Shown here one piece after another: positions 9,326-18,980 of a stretch of 64,000 bases of DNA. The position numbers were made by a program, and so were the translations under genes. The notes beneath the pieces are model-generated. The model had not been told where the DNA came from. It was given only the letters and a program-made list of their open reading frames with translations, and did no database searches. The stretch is from Lachnospiraceae bacterium UBA7086. GTDB lineage: Bacteria; Bacillota; Clostridia; Lachnospirales; Lachnospiraceae. The DNA is taken from assembly GCA_002492525.1 (NCBI GenBank), contig DKZA01000008.1, positions 1-64,000 on the forward strand. Reading direction: 5' to 3'. How positions within the stretch are numbered: position 1 is the stretch's first letter; every line of letters starts with the position of its first letter.

Positions 9326-12295
9326 TTACCCCAGCCAACGTGCCAGCATTTTCTGCAGCTGGTCAATATCCAGAGGTTTCATCATATGTTCGTTCATCCC
9401 AGAGGCTTTTGCTTTCTGCACATCCTCCAAAAAAGCATTGGCTGTCATTGCGACAATCGGGATACTTCTTGCATCCTCCCGGTCCATCTCCCGTATTGCA
9501 CAGGTCGCATCATAACCGTTCATGACAGGCATCTGGATGTCCATCAGCACCAGATCATAATACCCAGGTTCGGAAGCCATCATCATATCCACTGCCTCCT
9601 TGCCGTTTTCTGCGGTTTCGATTTTCACGCCGGTCATAGAAAGTATCTCCGTTGCGATCTCCCGGTTCAAATCGTTATCCTCCACTACCAAAAGCCGCTT
9701 ATCCGAATAATCCTTCTTTCCGATCTCTTCTAAAGAAGTATCCGGTTCCCCAACATGTTCTTTCGTCAAAAAGCCTTTGAAGGTATTAATCAACCGGTTC
9801 TTATAAAGAGGTTTCATAATGTAACCGTCTATCCCCGCTACCCTTGCCTCTATCTCAATATGTACCCAGTCAAAAGAGGACACCACCGCAATCGGTACCT
9901 CTGACTGTACCTGTCTGCGTATCGCTTTTGCGGTGTCCAGTCCGCTCATCCCCGGCATACTCCAATCTAAGAGTATAGCAAAAAGATCTTCTCCTTTTTG
10001 CTGTTTCTCCATCACACGTGCAACTGCTTCCTCTCCGGACAGCACCCACTCGCCCTTCATGCCAAGTTTTTCTAGCAATGCGCAGGTACTCTCACAGATA
10101 AACCGGCTGTCATCCACCACAAGTACCGTTCTGCCCTCCAGATTAAGTTCATCTGTCTGGTTTTTCTCCAAATATTTCAGAGGAATTGTCACGGTAACTA
10201 TGGTTCCGATTCCCTGTTCACTCTCTATCTCAATATCGCCGCCCATCATCTGAATGATGTTGCGTGCGATCGTCAATCCAAGCCCTGTTCCATTAATCTT
10301 ATTGATACGGACATCCTCCGCCCGCTCAAAGGGTTCAAATACTTTCTCCAGGAACTCTTCCGACATGCCGATTCCATTGTCCTTAAAAACAAATTCGTAG
10401 CAGTTGGTATGGCTCTGCGGAGAAGGTTTCTCTGTGATACTGATACTGATATCGCCTTTTTCCGGCGTATAGCGGATCGCATTGGTCAACACACAGGCTA
10501 ATGCCTGTTGGATTCTCATAATATCGCCGGTCACATTTTCATGCGGCAGGCTGTGTGCATCTACCTCCACTTTTTGTTTTTTAATCTCTGCTTCGGATTC
10601 CGTCATCTTGACCAGATTATCGATCATATCAAAAAGATTAAAATCTTCCTCATTAAGAGACATCGACCCTGCTTCAATCCTGCTCATATCAAGCACTTCA
10701 TTGACCAGGGAAAGTAAATGTTTGCTGGCCGAAGAGATTTTGGCAAGGCACTCCGCTATGCCCTCGGGATCCTCCCGTTTGGTACCTGCGATAGCGGTCA
10801 TACCTATGATCGCGTTCAATGGCGTTCTGATATCATGAGACATCTTGGAAAGGAAATCCGTCTTGGCGGAACTTGCCCTATCAGCCGCCTCATATGCCTC
10901 TAACAGTGCCCGCCTGGCATCCCGCTCCTTTCTTCTCATTTCCGTAATATCTTTCGTGCTGCAAAGTGCTAAAATATCACCACATTCTATATCCTTGGTA
11001 AGCAAAATCGTATAACGCAGAATCTGTAATATATCATCCGCTCCTGCCGTCTCAACCTCCACGAGCAATTCCGTCTCTCCACGTTCGTAGGCTTCCAGCA
11101 AATGTCTTGTATTAAAGGTCTGAATAAAAAGTTCCCTGTCTTCGGGGAACACCATTTCTTTACTCCAACGGAAGAAAAATTCATCCGCTTCACAGGGAGC
11201 CTGTAACCCAACCATCGGTAATACCGGCGTCATCTGCCCGTCTTTGATCTCATAAAATTCCTGCTCGATCAGATTTTGGGAGACATTCACATTATAGACA
11301 AATACCGCTTCAGAAGTGATCGCATGCCTGTATTGCTCTTCCACACTCAAAGTCCTGCGAAGTGTAAGATTGGACTCGTTAATCCTCCGATTCGCTTCCT
11401 CAAGCTCCTGTTTGGCCTGAACCAGCTCCGCATTGGATCTTAGAAGCTTATTCGTCATCTCCGCTTCTTTGGCTTTTTCTTCCGATATATTTCTGACATA
11501 CCACATGACACGGGCGTTCGTCTCACAGAAATTATCTACCGGCACAATCTTGGACCGCACCCATTTCCACTCGTCCTCCACAAGACGATGGTAATTGAAA
11601 TAAATGGGCTCCTTATCTCCCAGAAAAACCGTTTTCAAATTTTCTGATGCCATAATATTAGAAAAATCTTCCCGGTCATCTGCATCCACATGATTCTTCG
11701 CACAGGACTCTATCGTTCTCCTGTAATCACCATGCAGACGTTCTACCTCCTGCACTTCGCTTTCCACGATCTTCATATCTATAATGGAATTCTCATTAAG
11801 ATTGATGGCACTGATCCGAAAATAAGAATCCTGAAGCATCTGAAATGCCTCACGATTTAACTGACTGCTCCTGCGCGCCTCATCCGTCAAACGTACTGCG
11901 GCAATCCATATCTTTCTGCCATCATCAGACTCCGACTGCGTACGTTCTTCCTGTACCCATATCCCTTCGCCAGCGCTATTTTTAATACGGTACTCTCTGC
12001 TGCTGTCGCCTCTTTTACAATACTTCGCATAGGCTTCCCGGTCCTCGTCATAAACAGCTTCCAAATACTTTCCCCCGGTAGCTTTCATAAACTGTTCAAA
12101 GGTCATCCCAATATTATTGAGTGCAAAAGAACTAATAAAATAGACAGGAAAGCCTTCTTCATAGAAACCGCCGACCACACCCACTGCACCGTTCTTGTTC
12201 AGCATATCTATGATCTTATCCTGATTAATCTCCCTCAAATGGTCTTCTGCCTGGACAAAAAATAATTCTTCCTGATAAAACCAGCGTTTGGACAT
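9326..12295 (-). CDS. Hybrid histidine kinase with two receiver domains
   Basis: A 989-residue, apparently soluble hybrid kinase; no membrane helix is visible. PAS-like sensor segments fill residues 1-440, with a short coiled coil near 290. HisKA carries SKMSHDIRTP with His near 484, then an HATPase with DNGIGM and GTGLGL motifs. Receiver 1 has Asp in LLDWSMPG near 778 and receiver 2 has Asp in LMDIQMP near 918. No HPt domain is seen, so a separate phosphotransfer protein is expected. GGGAGGTAG gives a strong ribosome site. It follows the OmpR regulator by 43 bases and is probably co-transcribed. Confidence 0.9.
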   Translation of the reverse strand: MSKRWFYQEELFFVQAEDHLREINQDKIIDMLNKNGAVGVVGGFYEEGFPVYFISSFALNNIGMTFEQFMKATGGKYLEAVYDEDREAYAKYCKRGDSSREYRIKNSAGEGIWVQEERTQSESDDGRKIWIAAVRLTDEARRSSQLNREAFQMLQDSYFRISAINLNENSIIDMKIVESEVQEVERLHGDYRRTIESCAKNHVDADDREDFSNIMASENLKTVFLGDKEPIYFNYHRLVEDEWKWVRSKIVPVDNFCETNARVMWYVRNISEEKAKEAEMTNKLLRSNAELVQAKQELEEANRRINESNLTLRRTLSVEEQYRHAITSEAVFVYNVNVSQNLIEQEFYEIKDGQMTPVLPMVGLQAPCEADEFFFRWSKEMVFPEDRELFIQTFNTRHLLEAYERGETELLVEVETAGADDILQILRYTILLTKDIECGDILALCSTKDITEMRRKERDARRALLEAYEAADRASSAKTDFLSKMSHDIRTPLNAIIGMTAIAGTKREDPEGIAECLAKISSASKHLLSLVNEVLDMSRIEAGSMSLNEEDFNLFDMIDNLVKMTESEAEIKKQKVEVDAHSLPHENVTGDIMRIQQALACVLTNAIRYTPEKGDISISITEKPSPQSHTNCYEFVFKDNGIGMSEEFLEKVFEPFERAEDVRINKINGTGLGLTIARNIIQMMGGDIEIESEQGIGTIVTVTIPLKYLEKNQTDELNLEGRTVLVVDDSRFICESTCALLEKLGMKGEWVLSGEEAVARVMEKQQKGEDLFAILLDWSMPGMSGLDTAKAIRRQVQSEVPIAVVSSFDWVHIEIEARVAGIDGYIMKPLYKNRLINTFKGFLTKEHVGEPDTSLEEIGKKDYSDKRLLVVEDNDLNREIATEILSMTGVKIETAENGKEAVDMMMASEPGYYDLVLMDIQMPVMNGYDATCAIREMDREDARSIPIVAMTANAFLEDVQKAKASGMNEHMMKPLDIDQLQKMLARWLG

Positions 12296-12338
12296 CCCTC
12301 TACCTCCCCAGCCACACCACTTCTTATAAGCGATATGA

Positions 12339-13016
12339 TTATTCTACCTCAAACTTATATCCCATTCCCCAGATGGTCTTGATGAAATCCCCTTTTTCAC
12401 CCATTTTACTGCGCAGTTTTTTTACATGCGTATCAATAGTTCTTGCATCCCCAAAATAATCATAATTCCAAACACTGTTCAAAATCTTTTCTCTGGACAA
12501 AGCGATTCCTTTGTTTTCCATAAAATAAGATAATAACTCAAATTCCTTATAACTTAATTCCACTGGCTGTCCGTCTACCGTTACACTATGCGCCGCCTTA
12601 TCCAGCTTAATTCCGCCGGCCTCAAGCAGCTCATCCGCGCTGACCTGATTCGTTCTTCTCAAAATTGCTTCCACACGTGCCACCAGAATCTTCGGACTGA
12701 AGGGCTTGGAAATATACTCGTCAACCCCCAATTCAAACCCCAATAATTCGTCCCTCTCATCTGCCTTAGCCGTCAACATGATAATAGGAACCTTGGAATA
12801 CGCCCGAATTTCTTTACAGACCTGCCATCCATCCATCTTCGGCATCATCACGTCGAGAATCACCAGATCTATATCGTTTGATTCAAAAAAAAGATCCAGC
12901 GCCGCTGCCCCATCCTCTGCCTCCACAACTTCGTAGTTGCTTTTCACCAGGAAATCCCTGACCAGCTTACGCATACGACTCTCATCATCCACCACCAGAA
13001 TCTTCAATTTATCCAT
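12339..13016 (-). CDS. OmpR/PhoB-family response regulator
   Basis: A DNA-binding response regulator of 225 residues. The receiver domain has the acidic pair DD at 10-11, the phospho-acceptor Asp55 in VILDVMMP and the conserved Lys in YISKPFSP. The C-terminal winged helix is complete (DARTIDTHVKKLRSK, IWGMGYKFE). The ribosome site is AAAGG. It sits between a small membrane protein gene (23 bases upstream) and the hybrid kinase gene. A classical membrane partner kinase is not adjacent; the sensor kinase at 1151 is one candidate. Target genes unknown. Confidence 0.93.
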   Translation of the reverse strand: MDKLKILVVDDESRMRKLVRDFLVKSNYEVVEAEDGAAALDLFFESNDIDLVILDVMMPKMDGWQVCKEIRAYSKVPIIMLTAKADERDELLGFELGVDEYISKPFSPKILVARVEAILRRTNQVSADELLEAGGIKLDKAAHSVTVDGQPVELSYKEFELLSYFMENKGIALSREKILNSVWNYDYFGDARTIDTHVKKLRSKMGEKGDFIKTIWGMGYKFEVE

Positions 13017-13039
13017 ACGCTTGTGCCTTTCCCCGCCGT

Positions 13040-13600
13040 TTACTTTGTACTGTCAAGCTTGCGCTGTGCTTCCCGCAACGCATTTTCACGTTCCGTAAGC
13101 TCCTGCTCCCACTGAGAATACTCGTTCTCTATGGCCGTACGGTAATTAATGATGTTCGGTGTATCACTACGCCAGGATATTACCATCATTCCGGCAACTA
13201 ACAGTACCAGAATAACATTAATCAATACTGAGGTAATGAATCTGCCTCGGTACTCTATCCCAGGGTGTCTTGCTGCAATACTTTTCCTGATAGAACTGTT
13301 ATTCTCCGTCTTATTACTATATGCAGTATAAAGAGGAACCGGCCGGATTTTATCCGCCGGAACTCCCCACTTAATCATTTCATTTTGCATTTTATGCAGA
13401 TAAGCAAATCCGATCGGTGTCAGAAAGACCCTGTTATCGAGTGCTTTATTATAGACAAGCAGTACATTCTGCGGCTGACGGTAATCCAGATTTCTCTCCA
13501 AATTATCTACTTTCTTTTCTTCCATCCTGGCTGTCTCTGCATCCGCTATTGTCGCGAATCGGTAGCCGCCCACAATAAACTCCTCTTCGTTCCTGTCCAT
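13040..13600 (-). CDS. Uncharacterised single-pass membrane protein
   Basis: About 186 residues, not recognised. The start at 13600 is chosen over the ATG at 13615 because AGGAG lies 6 bases before it. The first 120 residues are hydrophilic, one strong membrane helix covers about 121-143, and the tail is a charged helical segment (EQELTERENALREAQRKLD), probably a coiled coil. The gene lies 54 bases after an MCP gene and 23 bases before the response regulator gene, so a role in the same signalling operon is plausible but inferred from position only. Confidence 0.7.
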   Translation of the reverse strand: MDRNEEEFIVGGYRFATIADAETARMEEKKVDNLERNLDYRQPQNVLLVYNKALDNRVFLTPIGFAYLHKMQNEMIKWGVPADKIRPVPLYTAYSNKTENNSSIRKSIAARHPGIEYRGRFITSVLINVILVLLVAGMMVISWRSDTPNIINYRTAIENEYSQWEQELTERENALREAQRKLDSTK

Positions 13601-13654
13601 CCCATTCTCCTGCATGTCTTCTAGGATCTATCCTATTTTAATATCTTACTGACT

Positions 13655-15382
13655 CTATATTTTGAAAATATTCATATTCTGCTCCAGACGGGTTGCCACA
13701 TCCTTAAGCTGCGTCGCATTTTCAGAGATATTATAGACAATACTGCTTACCTCGGTGACGGAAGCAGAAGTCTCCTCGGTGCTTGCCGCATTTTCCTCGG
13801 CTATCGCCGTCAGATTCTGCACCACATCTACCACATTTACTCTCGCCTCATCCAGCTTCTTTGTCTTGTCAGCAATGCGATTAATACCATCCAGAGAACC
13901 TGTAATGCCTGTCTGCACTTCCGCAAAGATTTCATTGGTCCGTCCGACACTCTCATTCTGGCTGTTCATGATCTTCTTCACGTCTTCCATGGTCGCTACA
14001 GATTTCTCGGAATCCTCGATCAGAGAATCGATAATATTCTCAATCTGTCTCGCTGAATCATTGGACTGCTCCGCCAGTTTCTGAATCTGCCCTGCCACCA
14101 CGGCAAACCCTCTGCCCTGCTCTCCGGCTCTGGCCGCCTCAATGCTGGCATTAAGTGACAACAGATTCGTCTCCTCCGCAATCGAAGTAATAAGCGTAGT
14201 TGCCTCTCTGATCTTCATGGCTGATTCATTGGTCGTATTGGTCTGTTCATATATCACATCAATGGCCTGTCTTGCCTGGTCATTAATCTTTTCAAGAGCT
14301 GTCAGCGTGACAAAAGCTTCCTCGCTGGATCTCTTCATATCATTGGCATTGCTGATCAGATCTTCTACCTCCTGAGAAGTCTCCTCCACCATATTGCCCA
14401 TCAAAATAACATTTTCCGTAGCCTTCTGTGTCTCATCTGCCTGGGAAGATGCACCATCGGAGATTTCCGCTACCGCCTTCTCGACCTGCTCTACCGTGGT
14501 AGCTGTCTCAGATGCGTTGGTATTGAGAGAATCCGATGCCTCAAAGAGCTGCTGGCTCTGATCTTTTAAATCGGATACTACATTCACCAACTGACTGCGA
14601 AGTTCCGCCACTGCCCGGCTCATCTTGCCTGTTTCGTCCGCCCGGGCGGTCAGTTTTTCCTGGCCTTCGATCTCCGAGAAATCCATATTGGACAAACGGC
14701 CGATGATTTCCGTCACCCTGATGATCGGGTTTATAATCTTACTGATAAAGAAAAATCCTATGATACTGGCGATAATCACCATGACTATCGTGCAGCATGT
14801 ACCAATGGCTGTCACACGGTTTACTGTCTTCATCAGATCAGCTTTATCCGCAGACACTACCAGGATGCTATGTCCGCGTTCCGAAACATAATAAGAAGCA
14901 TATTTAATCGCCCCTTTATACTCATACTCCACCACATTGGGCTCCGGCACCACACCGGATTTCAGCTGTTCTACAACGCCTTTGACTACTGTATTTTCCA
15001 CAGGCTGACCGACTTTATCCTTGGTGGGATGATAAAGCATCGTGCCGTCCTCAGCCACCAGATACGCATAACTGGATTCCACACCCCGAAGCCCGATTCC
15101 TCCGATAGAACCTGCCAGATTATTATAATCTGTAGCCGTGTTATATCCCATTGTCTCTATAGATTTATCCACATTTGCGCCATAGGCAACTGCCAGATCA
15201 TACAGATAACTTTGATTAATTTCCATCAGAGGGATTCTGAGATTCCTGATAAGAACCACTGACAGGCAGACCGATAAGATGACCATCGCCAGCACCATTG
15301 CCCCTAAAATCTTTGTCCGGACAGAATGTAATACTTCTGCCTTATAACTATTTTGATTGGTTTTATTCTTTTTCCCTGCCAT
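13655..15382 (-). CDS. Methyl-accepting chemotaxis protein, single Cache sensor
   Basis: A 575-residue chemoreceptor. Helix 1 near residues 28-50 and helix 2 near 195-215 flank a single-Cache-type ligand region of about 140 residues (SSYAYLVAEDGTMLYHPT). HAMP follows, then a long signalling coiled coil with the canonical hairpin tip (NLLSLNASIEAARAGEQGRG) that contacts CheA and CheW. No C-terminal CheR-binding pentapeptide is seen. It appears to head an operon with a membrane protein, a response regulator and a hybrid kinase. Ligand unknown. Confidence 0.93.
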   Translation of the reverse strand: MAGKKNKTNQNSYKAEVLHSVRTKILGAMVLAMVILSVCLSVVLIRNLRIPLMEINQSYLYDLAVAYGANVDKSIETMGYNTATDYNNLAGSIGGIGLRGVESSYAYLVAEDGTMLYHPTKDKVGQPVENTVVKGVVEQLKSGVVPEPNVVEYEYKGAIKYASYYVSERGHSILVVSADKADLMKTVNRVTAIGTCCTIVMVIIASIIGFFFISKIINPIIRVTEIIGRLSNMDFSEIEGQEKLTARADETGKMSRAVAELRSQLVNVVSDLKDQSQQLFEASDSLNTNASETATTVEQVEKAVAEISDGASSQADETQKATENVILMGNMVEETSQEVEDLISNANDMKRSSEEAFVTLTALEKINDQARQAIDVIYEQTNTTNESAMKIREATTLITSIAEETNLLSLNASIEAARAGEQGRGFAVVAGQIQKLAEQSNDSARQIENIIDSLIEDSEKSVATMEDVKKIMNSQNESVGRTNEIFAEVQTGITGSLDGINRIADKTKKLDEARVNVVDVVQNLTAIAEENAASTEETSASVTEVSSIVYNISENATQLKDVATRLEQNMNIFKI

Positions 15383-15496
15383 ATTCTTCCCTCTCTATGT
15401 ATTATAATATAATAATATATTCTTTTTTATTTTACAGCAAAATAGATGCTGTGTCCAGATAATTGTTGGAATATACCGCGGCATGTTCCCTATAGC

Positions 15497-15547
15497 ATAA
15501 AACAACTCTCAGGAAGCAGATAAACCACCGACCCTGAGAGTTGTTAT
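15497..15547 (-). terminator. Rho-independent terminator of ssrA
   Basis: The arms AACAACTCTCAGG and CCTGAGAGTTGTT pair perfectly over 13 bp right after the tmRNA 3' end and are followed by TTAT on the minus strand. Confidence 0.85.
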
Positions 15548-15550
15548 GAG

Positions 15551-15897
15551 TGGACCAGACGGGAGTCGAACCCGTGTCCAAAAGCCCATTCCCTGTCCTT
15601 CTACTATCATAGTCTGTCATTGCGGATTACTCCTCGTTCCCTCCCCCGCCGGGAAACAGACACCCCGGCGGGTTCAGTAGCCTCTGATACGCCCGCAGGA
15701 TAGAGGCGTTCCCTGCGTCGTTTCCTACATAGTCGATGCCCGGTTCTTAATGTGTAGGTGCACTAAGGCGGACAGCTGCCCTTAGGCAGCGTATGCTAAA
15801 TTATCTTCAGCGTTTATATTTAGATTTGCGATTTAACGCATCAGCCTGCGGATAGCTTCTCCAGCTGCAGAACCCCTGTCGAAACCTTGACTGGCCC
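15551..15897 (-). ncRNA. ssrA: tmRNA (transfer-messenger RNA)
   Basis: It rescues stalled ribosomes together with SmpB by adding a degradation tag. The 5' end GGGCCAG pairs with CTGGTCC at the 3' end and gives the G-U third pair that alanyl-tRNA synthetase reads. A T-arm (ACGGG TTCGACT CCCGT) and discriminator A are present. CCA is not encoded (the next bases are CTC) and must be added. The tag frame at 15782-15811 starts at a GCT resume codon and encodes AEDNLAYAA followed by TAA. Length is about 347 nt. smpB and rnr lie just upstream, the classic trans-translation cluster. Confidence 0.96.
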
Positions 15898-15987
15898 TTA
15901 TTGACAGAACTGTAATCTGCACAGTCTGCTTATTTGTATATAGTATACCACATTCACACCAATATGTCAGTGTGAAAAGTAACTCTG

Positions 15988-16452
15988 TCACAAATTCTTA
16001 ATCTTAAATTCCCTTTCATGTTCTCTGCGCATATCTTTCCTGGCAATATCCTGCCGTTTATCATACAGTTTCTTACCCTTGGCAAGACCGATTTCCACCT
16101 TGGCCCTGCCATCCTTAAAGTATACCTGCAAAGGCACGATCGTATACCCCTGTTCCGCCATCTTTCCGGCCAGCTTGGATATTTCTGTCTTATGCAGAAG
16201 GAGCTTGCGCACCCGCAGGGGATCTTTGTTGAAAATATTCCCCTTTTCATAAGGACTCACATTCATCCCATAGACAAATGCCTCCCCATTCTCAATCCGC
16301 ACAAAAGCTTCTTTGATGCTGCACTTGCCGAGCCGCAGGGATTTTACTTCCGTACCGTGCAGTGCAAGTCCCGCCTCATATTTCTCCTCGATAAAGAAAT
16401 CATGGTATGCCTTCTTATTGTTGGCCACCAGTTTCATCGCTTCTTTTGCCAT
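15988..16452 (-). CDS. smpB: SsrA-binding protein SmpB
   Basis: It binds the tRNA-like part of tmRNA and delivers it to stalled ribosomes. At 154 residues it has normal family length from the ATG at 16452, which has AGGTGA 6 bases upstream. The core phrases NKKAYHDFFIEEKYEAG, GTEVKSLR and GLAKGKKLYDKR are present, as is the basic C-terminal tail (EREFKIKNL) that enters the mRNA channel. It sits 4 bases after rnr, so they are co-transcribed, and the ssrA gene follows. Very secure call. Confidence 0.98.
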   Translation of the reverse strand: MAKEAMKLVANNKKAYHDFFIEEKYEAGLALHGTEVKSLRLGKCSIKEAFVRIENGEAFVYGMNVSPYEKGNIFNKDPLRVRKLLLHKTEISKLAGKMAEQGYTIVPLQVYFKDGRAKVEIGLAKGKKLYDKRQDIARKDMRREHEREFKIKNL

Positions 16453-16456
16453 ACAA

Positions 16457-18607
16457 TCACCTGCCTTCCTGCTCTTCCCAGGGAATCTCAAAATCTATTT
16501 GCTTCAGGAGCCTGTCCACGCCCCGGACCCTGACCGTAAGCTTCTGTCCCAGCTTATAGGTCACACCCGATTCTCTGCCTACCATCTCATAGGTGCTCTC
16601 GTCATAGACGAAGAAATCCCCTGGCAGAGTGGACACATGCACCAGACCCTCTATGGTGTTAGGCAGTTCCACATAGATACCCCACTGGGTCACTCCGGAT
16701 ATCACGCCCTCATAAACCTCTCCGATTCGTTCCTCCATATACTCTGCTTTCTTCAGTTTATCAGTCTCCCGCTCCGCCTCCTCGGCACGTCTCTCCATCC
16801 GGGAAGAGTGTTTCGCCACTTCCGGCAGTTTCTCCTCATAATGCTGCAGACGCTCCTCCTTGAGTTTTCCCCGCAGCTGTTCCTTGATAATGCGGTGAAT
16901 CTGCAGATCCGGATACCGCCTGATGGGGGAAGTAAAATGACAATAATACTGACATGCCAGCCCAAAATGCCCTGAGCACTCCACCGTATATTTCGCCTGC
17001 TTCATACTGCGGAGTGTCAGACGGCTGATCAAGGTCTCCTCATCTGTATCCACAATCCTGCCAAGCAGCTTCTGCAGTTCCTTGGGATGAATTTCTTCCC
17101 CGGAAAGTTTAATATGATAACCAAAGTTTCTGATAAAAGCCGAAAGCTTCATCATCTTTTCCGGATCCGGCTTCTCATGGGTACGATATACAAAAGGAAT
17201 ATCCAGCCAGAAAAAGTGCTGGGCTACGGTCTCATTAGCCACAAGCATAAAATCTTCAATCAGCTTGGTGGCCACATTCCTCTCATAAGGTTTTATCTCT
17301 GTGGGATGTCCGTCTTCATCAAGCAGAATCTTACTCTCCGCAAAATCAAAATCAATGGAGCCTCTCTGATGCCGTCTTTTTCTTAAGATGGCTGCCAGCT
17401 GCCCCATCTGTTCAAACATGGGCACCAACTCCCTATATGCGGCAATCTCTGTTTCATCTTTGTCTTCCAATATTTTTTTCACCGCAGTATAAGTCATTCT
17501 GCGATCCACACAGATTACGCTCTCTGCAATCTGATAATCACGCACAGCACCCTTATCGTCTATGGTCATCAGGCAGCTTAACGCAAGCCTCTCCACCCCC
17601 TGATTCAGAGAACATATCCCATTGGAAAGTTTATGAGGCAGCATGGGAATCACACGATCTACCAGGTACACACTGGTCCCTCTCTCCAAAGCCTCCCAGT
17701 CCAAAGCGGAATTTTCCTGTACATAATTGGTCACATCCGCAATATGAACCCCCAGATGATAGAGCCCTTTTTCATCCAGATACAGACTCACTGCATCATC
17801 CAGATCCTTAGCATCCTCTCCATCTATGGTCACCATCTGAAGGTCCCTTAAATCGAGTCTGCCTTTCTTGTCGGCCTCCTGTACCTCGTCCGGCACTCTG
17901 GCCGCCTGATTCATAACTTTCTCGCCGAATTCCACCGGCAGTTCATATCCCCGTACAATGGACATAATATCTACTCCCGGATCATTTACATGGCCCAGGA
18001 TTTCTACCACCCGGCCCTCTGGTTTATGAGCCTCATCCCCGTAGGATGTGAGTTCCACCACCACCTTATGACCGTCTACCGCTCCTTTTGACCACTCGCC
18101 TGGCACAAAGATATCTTTACCGATTTTAGCATTATCCGGAATCACAAAACCGAAATGCGCCGACTGCTCGTAAGTGCCGACAATCTGTTTGGTGCCGCGC
18201 TCCAGAATACGCACCACCGCCGCTTCCTGCCGCCTGCCCCGCTGCCCCGGCAGAAGCATCACCTGCACTCTGTCCAGATGAAAAGCACCGTTTGTCTTAT
18301 CTTCCGGTATATACAGATCTTCTTCCCGGCCCTCCACTTCCACAAAGCCAAATCCTCTGGCATTGGCAATAAAAGTCCCCACCGGTTTATCTTCGTCTGC
18401 TTTCTGATATCTGCCCTGCCCGTTCACCTGCAATCTGCCTTCTGCAAGAAGAGCCTGCAGCACTTCTCTTAAGGCTGTCCGCTCCTCTTTAGGCACCTGC
18501 ATAAAGACAGCCAGTTCCTTCTCTTTCATGGGCACATATGCATCATCCGCCACCAGTTCGCATATTAATTTCTTACGTTGTTCCATTTTCTCGTCATATT
18601 TATACAT
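16457..18607 (-). CDS. rnr: Ribonuclease R
   Basis: A processive 3'-5' exoribonuclease that degrades structured and tmRNA-tagged messages. The start at 18607 is chosen for AGGTGG 8 bases upstream, giving 716 residues. An N-terminal winged-helix-like region and cold-shock domains lead into the RNB catalytic domain with DGEDAKDLDDAVS, whose Asp cluster binds Mg2+. Further on are YCHFTSPIRRYPDL and a C-terminal S1 domain (GVISGVTQWGIYVELPN). The basic tail is short. secG is upstream and smpB immediately downstream. Confidence 0.97.
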   Translation of the reverse strand: MYKYDEKMEQRKKLICELVADDAYVPMKEKELAVFMQVPKEERTALREVLQALLAEGRLQVNGQGRYQKADEDKPVGTFIANARGFGFVEVEGREEDLYIPEDKTNGAFHLDRVQVMLLPGQRGRRQEAAVVRILERGTKQIVGTYEQSAHFGFVIPDNAKIGKDIFVPGEWSKGAVDGHKVVVELTSYGDEAHKPEGRVVEILGHVNDPGVDIMSIVRGYELPVEFGEKVMNQAARVPDEVQEADKKGRLDLRDLQMVTIDGEDAKDLDDAVSLYLDEKGLYHLGVHIADVTNYVQENSALDWEALERGTSVYLVDRVIPMLPHKLSNGICSLNQGVERLALSCLMTIDDKGAVRDYQIAESVICVDRRMTYTAVKKILEDKDETEIAAYRELVPMFEQMGQLAAILRKRRHQRGSIDFDFAESKILLDEDGHPTEIKPYERNVATKLIEDFMLVANETVAQHFFWLDIPFVYRTHEKPDPEKMMKLSAFIRNFGYHIKLSGEEIHPKELQKLLGRIVDTDEETLISRLTLRSMKQAKYTVECSGHFGLACQYYCHFTSPIRRYPDLQIHRIIKEQLRGKLKEERLQHYEEKLPEVAKHSSRMERRAEEAERETDKLKKAEYMEERIGEVYEGVISGVTQWGIYVELPNTIEGLVHVSTLPGDFFVYDESTYEMVGRESGVTYKLGQKLTVRVRGVDRLLKQIDFEIPWEEQEGR

Positions 18608-18623
18608 TTTATCACCACCTACT

Positions 18624-18654
18624 AAAAAAAGCACCCTTCTGCAAGAGTGCTTTT
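18624..18654 (-). terminator. Terminator between secG and rnr
   Basis: AAAAGCACTCTT and AAGGGTGCTTTTTTT form a hairpin with a T-run on the minus strand directly after secG. It may be partial read-through, because rnr has no other obvious promoter close by. Confidence 0.8.
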
Positions 18655-18660
18655 GTCCGT

Positions 18661-18900
18661 CTAAAACAAGGTCAGATTCAGGACGATCGCCAATAGCATG
18701 AAGCCGACCGCAAGACCCGTTGTGATCTTCACCAGCTTTCCTTCCATGGAACGTCCTTTATTCTTACCCCAATATGTTTCGGCCGCACCGCTCACTGCAC
18801 CAAGGCCGGCTGTCTTGCCTTCCTGCATCAATACAAGAACCACAAGCGCCACACATATGAGAATATATATTATCGTCAATACGATTCTGAGTGCTCCCAT
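18661..18900 (-). CDS. secG: Preprotein translocase subunit SecG
   Basis: A small accessory subunit of the SecYEG protein export channel. It has 79 residues from the ATG at 18900, which follows a perfect AGGAGGTG. Two membrane helices (IVLTIIYILICVALVVLVLMQ and the C-terminal GLAVGFMLLAIVLNLTLF) flank the conserved loop with GLGAVSGAAETYWGKNKG. SecG upstream of rnr and smpB is a common arrangement in Firmicutes. Confidence 0.95.
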   Translation of the reverse strand: MGALRIVLTIIYILICVALVVLVLMQEGKTAGLGAVSGAAETYWGKNKGRSMEGKLVKITTGLAVGFMLLAIVLNLTLF

Positions 18901-18980
18901 CTCTACACCTCCTAATATCATACGGGTTTCATCATACCATAGAAACCGACAATATGCAAGTACTAAATTCGGCACGACAC

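Noticed and set aside
15432..15620. A short minus-strand open frame over the ssrA 3' end.
   Set aside because: It overlaps the tmRNA T-arm and terminator and has no protein-like features; the RNA gene explains the sequence.
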